NCBI RefSeq assembly: GCF_024171605.1
Contig: NZ_JALKAA010000001.1
Coordinates: 806,001 to 870,000, forward strand
Length of the DNA: 64,000 bases
From: Pontibacter sp. HSC-36F09
GTDB lineage: Bacteria > Bacteroidota > Bacteroidia > Cytophagales > Hymenobacteraceae
Direction of reading: 5' to 3'
The position numbers and the translations under genes were made by a program. A model generated the notes under the pieces. That model was not told the origin of the DNA. It saw only the letters and a list, made by a program, of their open reading frames with translations, and made no database searches. The number at the start of each line of letters is the position of its first letter. The stretch's first letter is position 1. Positions 8,504 through 16,277 of the stretch are shown here, piece by piece.

Positions 8504-9081
8504 GGTATAGCCTCCGGCCAGACGCCTTCGGGCGTAATAGCATAATCGAGTGGCACGTCGTACACGTTGGGGTCTGCAATGCGCTCTACAGGCGGCTCCA
8601 GCGAAAGCCCCACCTTGACCACATCGGGCCGGCAGTCGGCCAGGAAACGGTCGTAAAAGCCCTTGCCGTACCCTACCCGGTGGCCTTGCTTATCAAAAGC
8701 CAGCAAAGGAAGCAGCACCAGGTCCACCTCATTGGCATGTATGATCTGCGCGTCTTGCGGCTCCGGTATACCCCAGGCGTTTTCCACCAGCACGGATGCT
8801 TCGGTGAGGTGATGATGGGTGAGCACGTTTTGTGCAGCATCAGTTACGGGCACCACCACCCGCACATCGGGGTGCTCCAGCCGCAGCCGCTCAATAATGG
8901 CCCAGGTATTTACTTCGTTATTTTTGATGATGGGCAAAAACACGTGCACCGTCTGCCCCGCTTTTAGCGCAAAGTGCTGGAAAAACAAATCGGCAATGCG
9001 CTGACTGCGCACGGCCACCTCGTCGGCTGAAAGTGCCCGGCGGCGTTGCAGCATGGTCTTTCGCAGCTCGGCTTTGTGCAT
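8500..9081 (-). CDS. 5-formyltetrahydrofolate cyclo-ligase
   Basis: A 193-residue enzyme converting 5-formyl-THF to 5,10-methenyl-THF with ATP in folate salvage. The basic N-terminus (AELRKTMLQRRRAL) and the late LLPLLAFDKQGHRVGYGKGFYDRFL motif, which holds the phosphate/Mg-binding residues, are diagnostic. Length is typical. Its ATG overlaps the bshC stop in the form TAATG, so translation is probably coupled to bshC. At its other end its stop overlaps the convergent EEP gene by four bases, leaving no room for a separate terminator between them. Confidence 0.93.
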   Translation of the reverse strand: MHKAELRKTMLQRRRALSADEVAVRSQRIADLFFQHFALKAGQTVHVFLPIIKNNEVNTWAIIERLRLEHPDVRVVVPVTDAAQNVLTHHHLTEASVLVENAWGIPEPQDAQIIHANEVDLVLLPLLAFDKQGHRVGYGKGFYDRFLADCRPDVVKVGLSLEPPVERIADPNVYDVPLDYAITPEGVWPEAIP

Positions 9082-10643
9082 TATTCTTCCTCCAGTATCG
9101 TGAATTTAAACTCCAGCGGGTCAAAGGCCTCTACCAGCGCAGGTATAAAGTTTGGGTGGTTAGTCTGGTACGAGAGTAAATTATCCTGACGTTCCTGCAG
9201 GCTGCCGTTCGGGAAGAGTTTGTCTTTCAGGTTCTCGAGCTGTTTAAAGGTTTGCTCGTGCTTGCTGTCGCGGGCTTTTGAAAGCTTCTTTTCGAGCATC
9301 TGCAGGGAGTTAATAACCTTCTGCTGTTCGGCCGCTACGGCTTTCACCAAAGTCGGGTCTATACCTGCGGCCAGTTCTTCTACCTGTTTAAAAGTCTGCG
9401 CTACAGCATCGCGCTGCGCCTCCAGGTTTATTTCCGCTTCGTGTAGCTGCGAAGAGAGTTTCTTTTTGAGTTCCTGATAATCCTGAAACAAGTCGAGTGG
9501 CTGCAGACCCAGTTTGTGCATACGGGTAGCGTTGGGTTTGCTGATATACAGGGCCGAATTGCGCAGCATGATAAGCGGGAAAGCTACCTGATGGGCCTCG
9601 AACACCTTGCCGAGTTGGAACCAGTACGCCACTTCGGCTCCACCGCCAATGTAGGCCAGGTTCGGCAGTACCATTTCTTCGTAGAGCGGGCGCAAAATCA
9701 CGTTCGGACTAAAACGCTCCGGCTGCTGCTGCGCCTCCTGCAGTATTTCCTGCTGCGTAAAGCTGAGGTCGGTGTTAAGCACTTTATACCTGTCGCCTTC
9801 CTGCACAATACGTTCGCGCATACCGTCCTGCAAGTAAAACAGATTGATCTCGCGGGAGAACACCTGCGGCTTATACCCGAGTTGCTCCAGTTGTGCGTTC
9901 GTTTCCTCTACTAACTTATTCGACAGCTGCCCGGTCAGTTCTTTTTCCACTACTGGTAGCAGCGCCTTCTTCAGTTCTTTGTCGTCTCCGTCGATGCTCA
10001 CCAGACCATACTCCCCGAACAGGGCATGGGTAATAGCGCGGGTCGCGTCTGCTAGGGTGTTGCTGTTACGGTAGGCTTCTTCAAAAACCGGGAAAGCTTC
10101 GGGCAGTTCCTCCAGCACTTTGTCCAGGCCAGTTGTAGCGAAGCGACCCACCGCACCCGTCTGTTCCGACTCCCAGGTATAGCGTTTGCCAAACAGATTG
10201 AAATGGTTGATTTCCGGGAAGTCGTGGTCTTCGGTGGCCATCCAGTAAACCGGCACAAAGTTGTAATCCGGGTACTTCTCCTTCAGCTGGCGACAGGTGT
10301 TGATGGCCGTTACAATCTTGTACACAAAGTAAAGCGGACCTGTGAAGATATTGAGCTGGTGGCCTGTAGTAACGGTATAGGTGTTGGGTTGCTGCAACAA
10401 GTCCAGGTTTTGCTGCACTGCGGGATGGATGTTGGCAACAGCACTATACTGCTCCTGCAGCGCCTGGTACAAGGTATGGCGCTGGGCCTCGGTGAATTCC
10501 TTCTCTTTGATCTGCTTGCCGAAAGCCTCCAGCGTCGGGAAGCGGTGATAGAACCCCTGCAGCTTTTCGCTTTGGGCAAGGTAATCGGCTATTGTCTGGG
10601 AGAAGGCGCCTGTAGTGGCATAGTCTACCTTCGTTATTTTCAT
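9081..10643 (-). CDS. bshC: Bacillithiol biosynthesis cysteine-adding enzyme BshC
   Basis: A 520-residue BshC, which joins cysteine to GlcN-malate in the last step of bacillithiol synthesis. The start at 10643 (MKITKVDY) is preferred; two upstream in-frame ATGs (10658, 10682) would add a non-conserved lead. Visible are the nucleotide-fold region with TTGHQLNIFTGPLYFVYK, PVYWMATEDHDFPEINHF, an RPLYEEMVLPNLAYIGGGAEVAYW motif and the C-terminal coiled coil (about residues 390-480). bshA and bshB are not in the window. Its stop overlaps the start of the folate cyclo-ligase gene. Confidence 0.95.
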   Translation of the reverse strand: MKITKVDYATTGAFSQTIADYLAQSEKLQGFYHRFPTLEAFGKQIKEKEFTEAQRHTLYQALQEQYSAVANIHPAVQQNLDLLQQPNTYTVTTGHQLNIFTGPLYFVYKIVTAINTCRQLKEKYPDYNFVPVYWMATEDHDFPEINHFNLFGKRYTWESEQTGAVGRFATTGLDKVLEELPEAFPVFEEAYRNSNTLADATRAITHALFGEYGLVSIDGDDKELKKALLPVVEKELTGQLSNKLVEETNAQLEQLGYKPQVFSREINLFYLQDGMRERIVQEGDRYKVLNTDLSFTQQEILQEAQQQPERFSPNVILRPLYEEMVLPNLAYIGGGAEVAYWFQLGKVFEAHQVAFPLIMLRNSALYISKPNATRMHKLGLQPLDLFQDYQELKKKLSSQLHEAEINLEAQRDAVAQTFKQVEELAAGIDPTLVKAVAAEQQKVINSLQMLEKKLSKARDSKHEQTFKQLENLKDKLFPNGSLQERQDNLLSYQTNHPNFIPALVEAFDPLEFKFTILEEE

Positions 10644-10903
10644 TTCAGTTACTTCCATCTGCTTTGTCTTTTGGCCTGGCATGCAAGGCTATACCTGCAC
10701 AGTATAACAAGGCGCCTTTGCCCGGGTTGCGCCACAAAGTTCGTTTTTTTATTCCTGATATACAGCTGTTACGACAGAAAACAGGTATAGGCGGACAGAA
10801 TTGAAAGTATGTGCGTATACCTATTTGCCAAAATCAGCGTTTATGCTCTCAGACTATACCTGAATCGGCTTTTTCTCAAACACTCTTTTCTCCAGTCAAC
10901 CAT

Positions 10904-11284
10904 ATGGGATTACTAAACGGATTGATGGGCCATGCTTCGGCGGTGCCTGTCGAGAAACTCACCAAAGAATTCCAGCCGATCCTGCTCGAGGACGAGCAGA
11001 TCGAAAAGGCGTTCAAACTCATCCGCGACATGCTTGTGTTCACGAACAAGCGGCTGATCGTGGTGAACAAACAAGGTCTAACAGGTTCGAAGATCGAGTA
11101 TCAGAGCGTACCCTACGCCAGCATCAAAATGTTCTCAAAAGAAAGCGCCGGTATGATGGACTTTGAAGCCGAGCTAAAGATCTGGCTGACAGGAGAGGCC
11201 ACGCCCACTATTAAACAGGAATTCCGCAAAGGTGACAACGTGAACGACGCCTACAAGGTGCTGAGCAAATACGTGCTCAAATAA
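10904..11284 (+). CDS. Bacterial PH-domain protein (bPH type)
   Basis: A 126-residue single-domain protein matching the bacterial pleckstrin-homology pattern. It has an N-terminal helix, then LLEDEQIEKAFKLIRDMLVFTNKRLIVVNKQ, where the phrase FTNKRLIVV is typical, then YQSVPYASIKMFS and a C-terminal helix ending YKVLSKYVLK. The start at 10904 is chosen; an upstream in-frame ATG at 10811 adds unlike sequence. The ligand and role are unknown. The gene is divergent from bshC and convergent with the next small gene, with only one base between stops. Confidence 0.85.
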   Translation: MGLLNGLMGHASAVPVEKLTKEFQPILLEDEQIEKAFKLIRDMLVFTNKRLIVVNKQGLTGSKIEYQSVPYASIKMFSKESAGMMDFEAELKIWLTGEATPTIKQEFRKGDNVNDAYKVLSKYVLK

Positions 11285-11285
11285 G

Positions 11286-11681
11286 CTAGAGCGAATTGAG
11301 CCAGTTTTCAGCATTTTCAGCCGTTTCGAAGCCCTTGGCAATGCCATCCCGCACCATGCTCATGGCCTTGTCAGTGGAGAGCCGGCTGAAGTAATCGCGT
11401 GAATAAACGGCGGCGTGGTACTGCAGGCCTGCCTGCTCTGCCCGAGGGTGCCAATCATAAGCCAGCCAGTCAGTCAGTTCTACCCAGAGGCCCTGCACGT
11501 CGTAGTGGTTGTCGAGCAGCTTATGGCAGCGCTCTTTCTGCAGGAAAAACAGGATCTGTTCGTAGCCCTGTTTAATTACCTCGCTGGTAAAGGTGCCATG
11601 CCAGGTGGCGGCAATGTAATCTTCCACAGCGTTGTACTCGAGGGTGAGCGAGTCGATAGTGAGTAATTTAATGTGTCGCAT
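11286..11681 (-). CDS. STAS/SpoIIAA-like small protein
   Basis: A 131-residue soluble protein without signal or membrane segments. The layout (short strand LTIDSLTLEYNAVEDYIAATWHGTF, helix, KLLDNHYDVQGLW strand, then a C-terminal MVRDGIAKGFETAENAENWLNSL helix) resembles SpoIIAA/STAS-like proteins found often in Hymenobacteraceae. The start at 11681 is used rather than 11771, since the extra 30 residues look non-coding. It resembles in plan the protein at 13370-13786. Function unknown; a regulatory role would be inference from the fold alone. Confidence 0.65.
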   Translation of the reverse strand: MRHIKLLTIDSLTLEYNAVEDYIAATWHGTFTSEVIKQGYEQILFFLQKERCHKLLDNHYDVQGLWVELTDWLAYDWHPRAEQAGLQYHAAVYSRDYFSRLSTDKAMSMVRDGIAKGFETAENAENWLNSL

Positions 11682-11861
11682 TTGGGAGAGACAGACTAGC
11701 TGATAAAAGCCTGCTTTTTGAATGTATAGGGGTTCGAAGAACCATAATACGCAATTATGCCCTAAAATCAAAAAGGGAATTCCTCGTTTGCCGAAGCATC
11801 CAAGAAATTCCTCTTTTAATTAATGTCTATACGTGAGTTAAGCGCTTAAATTTGAGCAAAA

Positions 11862-13175
11862 TTAAATTATGACTTCGCCATACAGGTCAAAGTCCGAGGA
11901 GTCGGTGATTTTCACGTTGGCAAAGTCGCCAATGCGCACATACTGGTTGTCGGCTGGCACCAGCACTTCGTTGTCTACCTCCGGCGAGTCGTATTGGGTA
12001 CGGCCCACGAAGTAACCGCTCTCTTTACGGTCGAAAAGCACTTTGTAGGTCTTGCCTATTTTCTCTTCGTTCAGCTCTACCGATATACCTTGTTGCAATT
12101 CCATAATAGCGTCGGCACGCTCCTGCTTCACCTCGTCCGGCACATTGTCCTCTAAGGTATGGGAATGGGTGTTTTCTTCATGCGAGTAGGTAAAAATGCC
12201 CAGACGCTCAAAACGGGTTTCTTCCACCCAATCGTAAAGTTCCTGGAAATCCTGGTCGGTTTCGCCCGGGTGACCGGCGATAAGCGTTGTGCGTAAAGCG
12301 ATATCCGGCACGCGCTGACGGATCTGGTCCACCAGCTCGATGGTGCGGCGCTTACTGATGCCACGGCGCATGGTCTTGAGCATGTTGTCGGAAATGTGCT
12401 GCAAAGGCATATCCAGGTACTTGCAGATATTCTCGCGCTCGTTCATCACGTCAAACACCTCCATCGGGAACTGCGACGGATAAGCGTACTGCATTCTGAT
12501 CCAGTCTATACCTTCCACATCCGACAGATTGCGTAGCAAATCAGCCAGCTTGCGCTCGCCATAGTGCTGCAATCCGTAGTAAGTCAGGTCCTGGGCAATC
12601 AGGATAAGTTCTTTGGTACCCATGCTGGCCAATCGTTTCGCCTCCTTCACCAAGTCCTCAATCGGACGGTCCACGTGTTTGCCACGCATCAAAGGTATAG
12701 CACAGAAAGAGCAGGGACGGTTACAGCCTTCAGCTATCTTAAAATAGGCGAAGTGCGAAGGCGTCGTAATCAATCGTTCACCAATCAACTCGTGCTTGTA
12801 GTCGGCCTCCAGCTTTTTGAGGAGCTGCGGCATTTCGAGCGTTCCGAAGTAGGCGTCTACCTGCGGAATCTCTGCTTCCAGCGAGTCTTTGTAGCGCTGC
12901 GACAAACAGCCGGTTACGTATAGCTTGTCAATCTGGCCTGCTTCCTTAGCATCGGCGTAGCGCAGAATGGTGTCGATAGACTCCTGCTTAGCATTGTCGA
13001 TAAAGCCGCAGGTGTTCACGATGATAATATTCGAATCGTCGTTTGCAGACTCGTGTGCCACGTCAATCTCGTTGGCACGCAGCTGCCCCATCAGCACTTC
13101 CGAATCCACCAGGTTCTTAGAGCAACCCAGCGTGATCACGTTTACCTTGTCTTTCTTTAAACTTCTTACTTTCAC
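11862..13175 (-). CDS. rimO: Ribosomal protein S12 methylthiotransferase RimO
   Basis: A 437-residue radical-SAM methylthiotransferase that modifies the conserved Asp of ribosomal protein S12. Cysteines for the auxiliary cluster are in GCSKNLVDSEVL, NTCGFIDNAK and GCLSQRY; the radical-SAM cluster is in GCNRPCSFCAIP; a TRAM domain ends the protein (about residues 370-437). The variant SEVLMGQL and the AIPLMRGKH segment favour RimO over MiaB. It sits at the end of the translation-related block beginning at rpmB. A TACTTTTG box lies about 80 bp upstream. Confidence 0.96.
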   Translation of the reverse strand: MKVRSLKKDKVNVITLGCSKNLVDSEVLMGQLRANEIDVAHESANDDSNIIIVNTCGFIDNAKQESIDTILRYADAKEAGQIDKLYVTGCLSQRYKDSLEAEIPQVDAYFGTLEMPQLLKKLEADYKHELIGERLITTPSHFAYFKIAEGCNRPCSFCAIPLMRGKHVDRPIEDLVKEAKRLASMGTKELILIAQDLTYYGLQHYGERKLADLLRNLSDVEGIDWIRMQYAYPSQFPMEVFDVMNERENICKYLDMPLQHISDNMLKTMRRGISKRRTIELVDQIRQRVPDIALRTTLIAGHPGETDQDFQELYDWVEETRFERLGIFTYSHEENTHSHTLEDNVPDEVKQERADAIMELQQGISVELNEEKIGKTYKVLFDRKESGYFVGRTQYDSPEVDNEVLVPADNQYVRIGDFANVKITDSSDFDLYGEVII

Positions 13176-13256
13176 TTATTTCTGTATTAGCGCGATAATT
13201 CCCGATCATTAAGAACCATTGCGGATGTGCATTAGTTCGATCGGGCAAATGAACTG

Positions 13257-13264
13257 CAAAAGTA
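13257..13264 (-). promoter_or_regulatory. Candidate -7 box (TACTTTTG) for rimO
   Basis: Complement of CAAAAGTA matches TAnnTTTG exactly, about 80 bp before the rimO start. No convincing -33 TTTG at the expected spacing. Confidence 0.4.
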
Positions 13265-13369
13265 CAACATGTTTGGGTAATAACAGAACAGGCTCAGTTC
13301 TTTCCGTGCTATACCTATCTATGAGTCACCCTCAGCAGGCTTTGGCTATACCTGATACCTCACCCGACT

Positions 13370-13786
13370 TCACTCTGCAGCTTCCGCCGTCTGGATAAAC
13401 CATTTCCTGGCAGCAGTTTCGTCTTCCGCCACTTCGACTGCAATTGGCAGGTGGTGGCTGACTATCAACAGCTTGATCACCTGGTACAGGTTGGAGTCCC
13501 AAAGGTAATCGGGTGACTCCAGGAGGGCGATGCGCTGCAGGGGAGTGTCGGGAATGTTGTGGATGAAGTGGGTGATGATGTCTTCGGTGAGTACGCCTCC
13601 TGACGGACTACCAGAGGCTACGATCAGGTTGGCTACCTGCTTCTCCCGAATGGTGGCAAACAGCGCGACGATGCTTTCATAGAACTGTTCAGACTCCACA
13701 CTCAGGTCATCTGACCACTTTACACTTAATGTATTGGAGGCAGCTTCGTACACCAATTCCATCATCCTGTTTTCGCTTCCAGCCAT
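13370..13786 (-). CDS. STAS-like hypothetical protein
   Basis: A 138-residue soluble protein I cannot assign firmly. It has alternating strands and helices: MELVYEAASNTLSVKW, a SEQFYESIVALFATIREKQVANLIVASG helix-strand, a Leu/Ile-rich core, and a C-terminal EVAEDETAARKWFIQ helix. This plan matches the STAS/SpoIIAA-like protein 1.7 kb away (both end in an A..W motif), suggesting a small family. The ATG at 13786 is used; ATGs seven and eight codons later are also possible. It lies between rimO and the ftsY side of the block, on the same strand, with 194 bp to rimO. Confidence 0.6.
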   Translation of the reverse strand: MAGSENRMMELVYEAASNTLSVKWSDDLSVESEQFYESIVALFATIREKQVANLIVASGSPSGGVLTEDIITHFIHNIPDTPLQRIALLESPDYLWDSNLYQVIKLLIVSHHLPIAVEVAEDETAARKWFIQTAEAAE

Positions 13787-13946
13787 AAGGGCACCTTCGG
13801 TTAAGAGTAGATCTTTGTAAGTGAGGTTTTCTATAGCTTTATAAGAGGTAGCGCTGCCAATTGTTTAGTTTCTGCATAACAATGGCTTTCTGGAGGATGA
13901 TTTTGTAGCAAATGTACTGCGAAACGGCCAACGACCGCGGAACAGG

Positions 13947-14459
13947 CTAATAAAATGCGTTGTAATTCACCAGAAACTCCACCGTAGTCACTTCGCCCTC
14001 TCTTACCTCCACCGGAGAAATATTCATTTCCCCATCGAGGAGGTTGGCGTATAGTCCTTGTTCTTCTTTGGTGAAGAGGCTATACCTGCCGGGCTTCAGT
14101 TGGACCGCAAAGTTGCCGTTAGCGTCTGTTTTTACCTGCGTGATGCGTTTAGTTTGGATGGCGGTGTGGAAAACACCGTCCTGGGAGGTGGTTTGCGAAC
14201 TGTTGGTCAGCTCGTAGATGTACACGGTGCGCTCTATGCCGCGAGGTTGGCTGGGCGGGGCGTCCGGGGAAGGCATTTGGTTGCCGGCTTCCCAGAGAAT
14301 CTGTCCCCGTATACCTTGTTTGATCTGCATCTGCTGGCCTGTTTGCGCTTTCAGTTCCTGCTGCGATTCCTGTGCCTCGCTTTCCTGCCCGGACGTACCT
14401 TGGGTACCGTTACAAACGGTCAGCAAAAGCGATAGCCCTATCAGCAGCAATTTCCCCAT
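13947..14459 (-). CDS. Exported protein with carboxypeptidase-regulatory-like domain
   Basis: A 170-residue secreted protein or lipoprotein: the signal MGKLLLIGLSLLLTVC ends in Cys16, a weak lipobox. A Gln/Glu-rich low-complexity linker follows (about residues 20-50), then a single beta-sandwich domain with the phrase TDANGNFAVQLKPGRYSLFTKEEQGLYANLL, typical of CarboxypepD_reg-like or transthyretin-like modules. Such domains are often found on surface proteins in Bacteroidota; no enzymatic residues are visible. It starts 18 bp after the ftsY stop, so it is probably the last gene of the ftsY transcript. Confidence 0.7.
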   Translation of the reverse strand: MGKLLLIGLSLLLTVCNGTQGTSGQESEAQESQQELKAQTGQQMQIKQGIRGQILWEAGNQMPSPDAPPSQPRGIERTVYIYELTNSSQTTSQDGVFHTAIQTKRITQVKTDANGNFAVQLKPGRYSLFTKEEQGLYANLLDGEMNISPVEVREGEVTTVEFLVNYNAFY

Positions 14460-14477
14460 ACAGGTAACAGCAAAAAT

Positions 14478-15437
14478 CTATTTGCGGGAGAAGAACGATT
14501 CTACGAACTGGTTCTTATCGAACAACTGCAGGTCTTCGATCTTCTCACCTACCCCGATGTATTTCACCGGAATCTTAAACTCGTCCGATATCCCGATCAC
14601 CACACCGCCTTTGGCCGTGCCGTCCAGCTTGGTGATGGCCAGCGCCGTCACGTCGGTGGCTTTGGTGAACTCACGTGCTTGAAGTAGGGCATTTTGGCCT
14701 GTGCTACCGTCGAGCACCAGCAGCACCTCGTGTGGGGTATCTACTGTGATCTTTTGCATCACGCGCTTGATCTTCGAAAGCTCGTTCATCAGGCCCACTT
14801 TGTTGTGCAGTCGGCCGGCCGTGTCGATGATCACCACATCGGCTCCTATCTCCACCCCTTTCTTGACGGCATCATAGGCCACAGAGGCCGGGTCGGTGTT
14901 CATGCCATGCGATATCACCGGTACGCCCACACGCTCGCCCCAGATGATCAGCTGGTCCACGGCCGCAGCACGGAAGGTATCGGCAGCGCCGAGCACGACT
15001 TTCTTGCCGGCTTTGTGAAACTGCGAGGCCAGCTTGCCGATGGTGGTGGTCTTGCCCACGCCGTTCACACCTACCACCATGATCACGTAGGGCTTGATGC
15101 CTACCGGCAGGTCGAAGTTGGCGCCGTCGCCGGCACGGTTCTCCTCGAGCAGGGCGGCAATCTCCTCACGCAGAATTCTATCGAGTTCGCTTGTGCTCAC
15201 GTATTTGTCGCGGGCTACGCGTTTCTCGATGCGGTCGATGATCTTCACCGTTGTCTCTACTCCTACGTCCGCATGCACCAGAATCTCCTCCAGTTCGTCG
15301 AGCACCTCCACGTCTACCGTAGATTTGCCAACGACTGCTTTGCTCAACTGCCCGAAAAAGCTGGTTTTGGTTTTCTCAAGGCCCTTATCGAGCGATTCTT
15401 TCTTCTGCTCTTTGCTGAAAAAGTCAAAAATTCCCAT
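14478..15437 (-). CDS. ftsY: Signal recognition particle receptor FtsY
   Basis: A 319-residue SRP-receptor GTPase that docks ribosome-SRP complexes at the membrane. The NG domain is complete: [15 protein letters not shown] (P-loop), [37 protein letters not shown] and the closing [13 protein letters not shown]. The long acidic A domain of enterobacterial FtsY is missing, as usual in Bacteroidota. The start at 15437 (MGIFDFF) is certain enough: the open frame continues upstream to 15518 only because it runs through the terminator hairpin of the preceding rpmG-DUF4295 unit. Confidence 0.96.
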   Translation of the reverse strand: MGIFDFFSKEQKKESLDKGLEKTKTSFFGQLSKAVVGKSTVDVEVLDELEEILVHADVGVETTVKIIDRIEKRVARDKYVSTSELDRILREEIAALLEENRAGDGANFDLPVGIKPYVIMVVGVNGVGKTTTIGKLASQFHKAGKKVVLGAADTFRAAAVDQLIIWGERVGVPVISHGMNTDPASVAYDAVKKGVEIGADVVIIDTAGRLHNKVGLMNELSKIKRVMQKITVDTPHEVLLVLDGSTGQNALLQAREFTKATDVTALAITKLDGTAKGGVVIGISDEFKIPVKYIGVGEKIEDLQLFDKNQFVESFFSRK

Positions 15438-15484
15438 CTGCGTGTTTTGTAGGGTGAAGACTATCTCGGTGTGATACGGTAATA

Positions 15485-15512
15485 TACTAAAAAAGTCCCG
15501 GTAAAGGGACTT
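15485..15512 (-). terminator. Terminator of the rpmG-DUF4295 transcript
   Basis: Stem AAGTCCC / GGGACTT around a six-base loop (15493-15512) followed on the minus strand by a T run. It lies between DUF4295 and ftsY and explains the spurious upstream frame extension of ftsY. Confidence 0.75.
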
Positions 15513-15546
15513 CTTCATGTATTCTATCTATGTAGAGTAGGCTTAA

Positions 15547-15699
15547 TTACTTCTTAATGAATTCCTGTACTTTGTCAACAGGCACCATCTCTTCTTTAAA
15601 GCTGTAAGCACCAGTTTTTGGAGACTTAACGGCTTTGATCACTTTCGCCCAATCTTTACCTGTAGCGGTTTTTAGGGTTGCAACTACCTTCTTAGCCAT
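15547..15699 (-). CDS. DUF4295 family small ribosome-associated-context protein
   Basis: A 50-residue, very basic protein too short for many ORF filters. It begins MAKKVVATLKTATGKDW and ends VQEFIKK, matching DUF4295, a short Bacteroidota-restricted family encoded next to rpmG and ftsY. The ATG is two bases from the rpmG stop, so it is translated from the rpmG message. The function is not established; the consistent neighbourhood and Lys-rich composition suggest a ribosomal or SRP-linked role (inference). A terminator follows 35 bp after its stop. Confidence 0.92.
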   Translation of the reverse strand: MAKKVVATLKTATGKDWAKVIKAVKSPKTGAYSFKEEMVPVDKVQEFIKK

Positions 15700-15701
15700 G
15701 G

Positions 15702-15890
15702 TTATTTAATTTCTTTATGTACAGTTACTTTTTTCAACACAGGGTTATACTTCTTAAGCTCTAAACGCTCAGCCGTATTTTTTCTGTTTTTGGTAGTGAT
15801 GTACCTTGAAGTTCCAGGCATGCCAGTCGCTTTATGCTCTGTGCACTCCATAATTACCTGGATTCTATTACCTTTTGCTTTTTTAGCCAT
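15702..15890 (-). CDS. rpmG: 50S ribosomal protein L33
   Basis: A 62-residue L33 with the family's basic N-terminus ([20 protein letters not shown]) and the [22 protein letters not shown] core. It carries only one Cys (MEC), so it is a zinc-free variant. It is the first gene of the rpmG-DUF4295 transcript, with a very good Bacteroidota promoter 29 bp upstream. In many Bacteroidota rpmB lies directly upstream; here rpmB is about 2 kb away with two other genes between. Confidence 0.97.
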   Translation of the reverse strand: MAKKAKGNRIQVIMECTEHKATGMPGTSRYITTKNRKNTAERLELKKYNPVLKKVTVHKEIK

Positions 15891-15918
15891 CTCAACAGTA
15901 AATTTTTATTTAGGACTG

Positions 15919-15950
15919 CAAATATACAAGCTTAAATCTCTAATTACAAA
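15919..15950 (-). promoter_or_regulatory. rpmG promoter (TTTG-N20-TATATTTG)
   Basis: On the minus strand a TTTG (complement of 15947-15950) is followed after exactly 20 bases by TATATTTG (complement of 15919-15926), matching both elements of the Bacteroidota housekeeping promoter. It lies 29 bp from the rpmG start. Confidence 0.75.
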
Positions 15951-16012
15951 CAAAGTATCAATTTTTCTGTAGAAGCTTTTTCAAGTCTCCTGAAGCTCTG
16001 TTTTATACCTGC

Positions 16013-16225
16013 TTAGGCGTCTTGCTCTTTCATGAATCTGTGGGAGAATACGGCGTAAATCACCATACCCACGATGGGTATAAGCATCACAGCCGCCAGA
16101 AACAGTGTTCTGCTCCACTCATCCCGAAAGTCTTTCCGGTAGATGTCCCACACGATGTACATCTGCAAAATGAGCGCAGCACCAACGATACCGTAAAGTG
16201 CTATTTCGTGAAAGCCTGCAGCCAT
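16013..16225 (-). CDS. Small membrane protein, PLDc_N-like
   Basis: A 70-residue protein with two membrane helices (about residues 8-26 and 42-60) separated by a charged loop, and a short basic/acidic tail. The second helix, LFLAAVMLIPIVGMVIYAVFSHRF, carries the P-hydrophobic-G-hydrophobic-Y pattern of the phospholipase D N-terminal (PLDc_N) family, which occurs alone in many small membrane proteins. Function unknown. It lies 52 bp downstream of aminopeptidase P on the same strand and before the rpmG promoter. Confidence 0.75.
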   Translation of the reverse strand: MAAGFHEIALYGIVGAALILQMYIVWDIYRKDFRDEWSRTLFLAAVMLIPIVGMVIYAVFSHRFMKEQDA

Positions 16226-16277
16226 CTTTTTTATACCCGATTAGGGAGGTAATATACCTAAAAATGAACGGCCACAG

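Noticed and set aside
15438..15518. An N-terminal extension of ftsY beginning MKKSLYRDFF
   Set aside because: These codons read through a terminator hairpin (15493-15512) of the preceding transcript; the conserved FtsY N-terminus starts at 15437.
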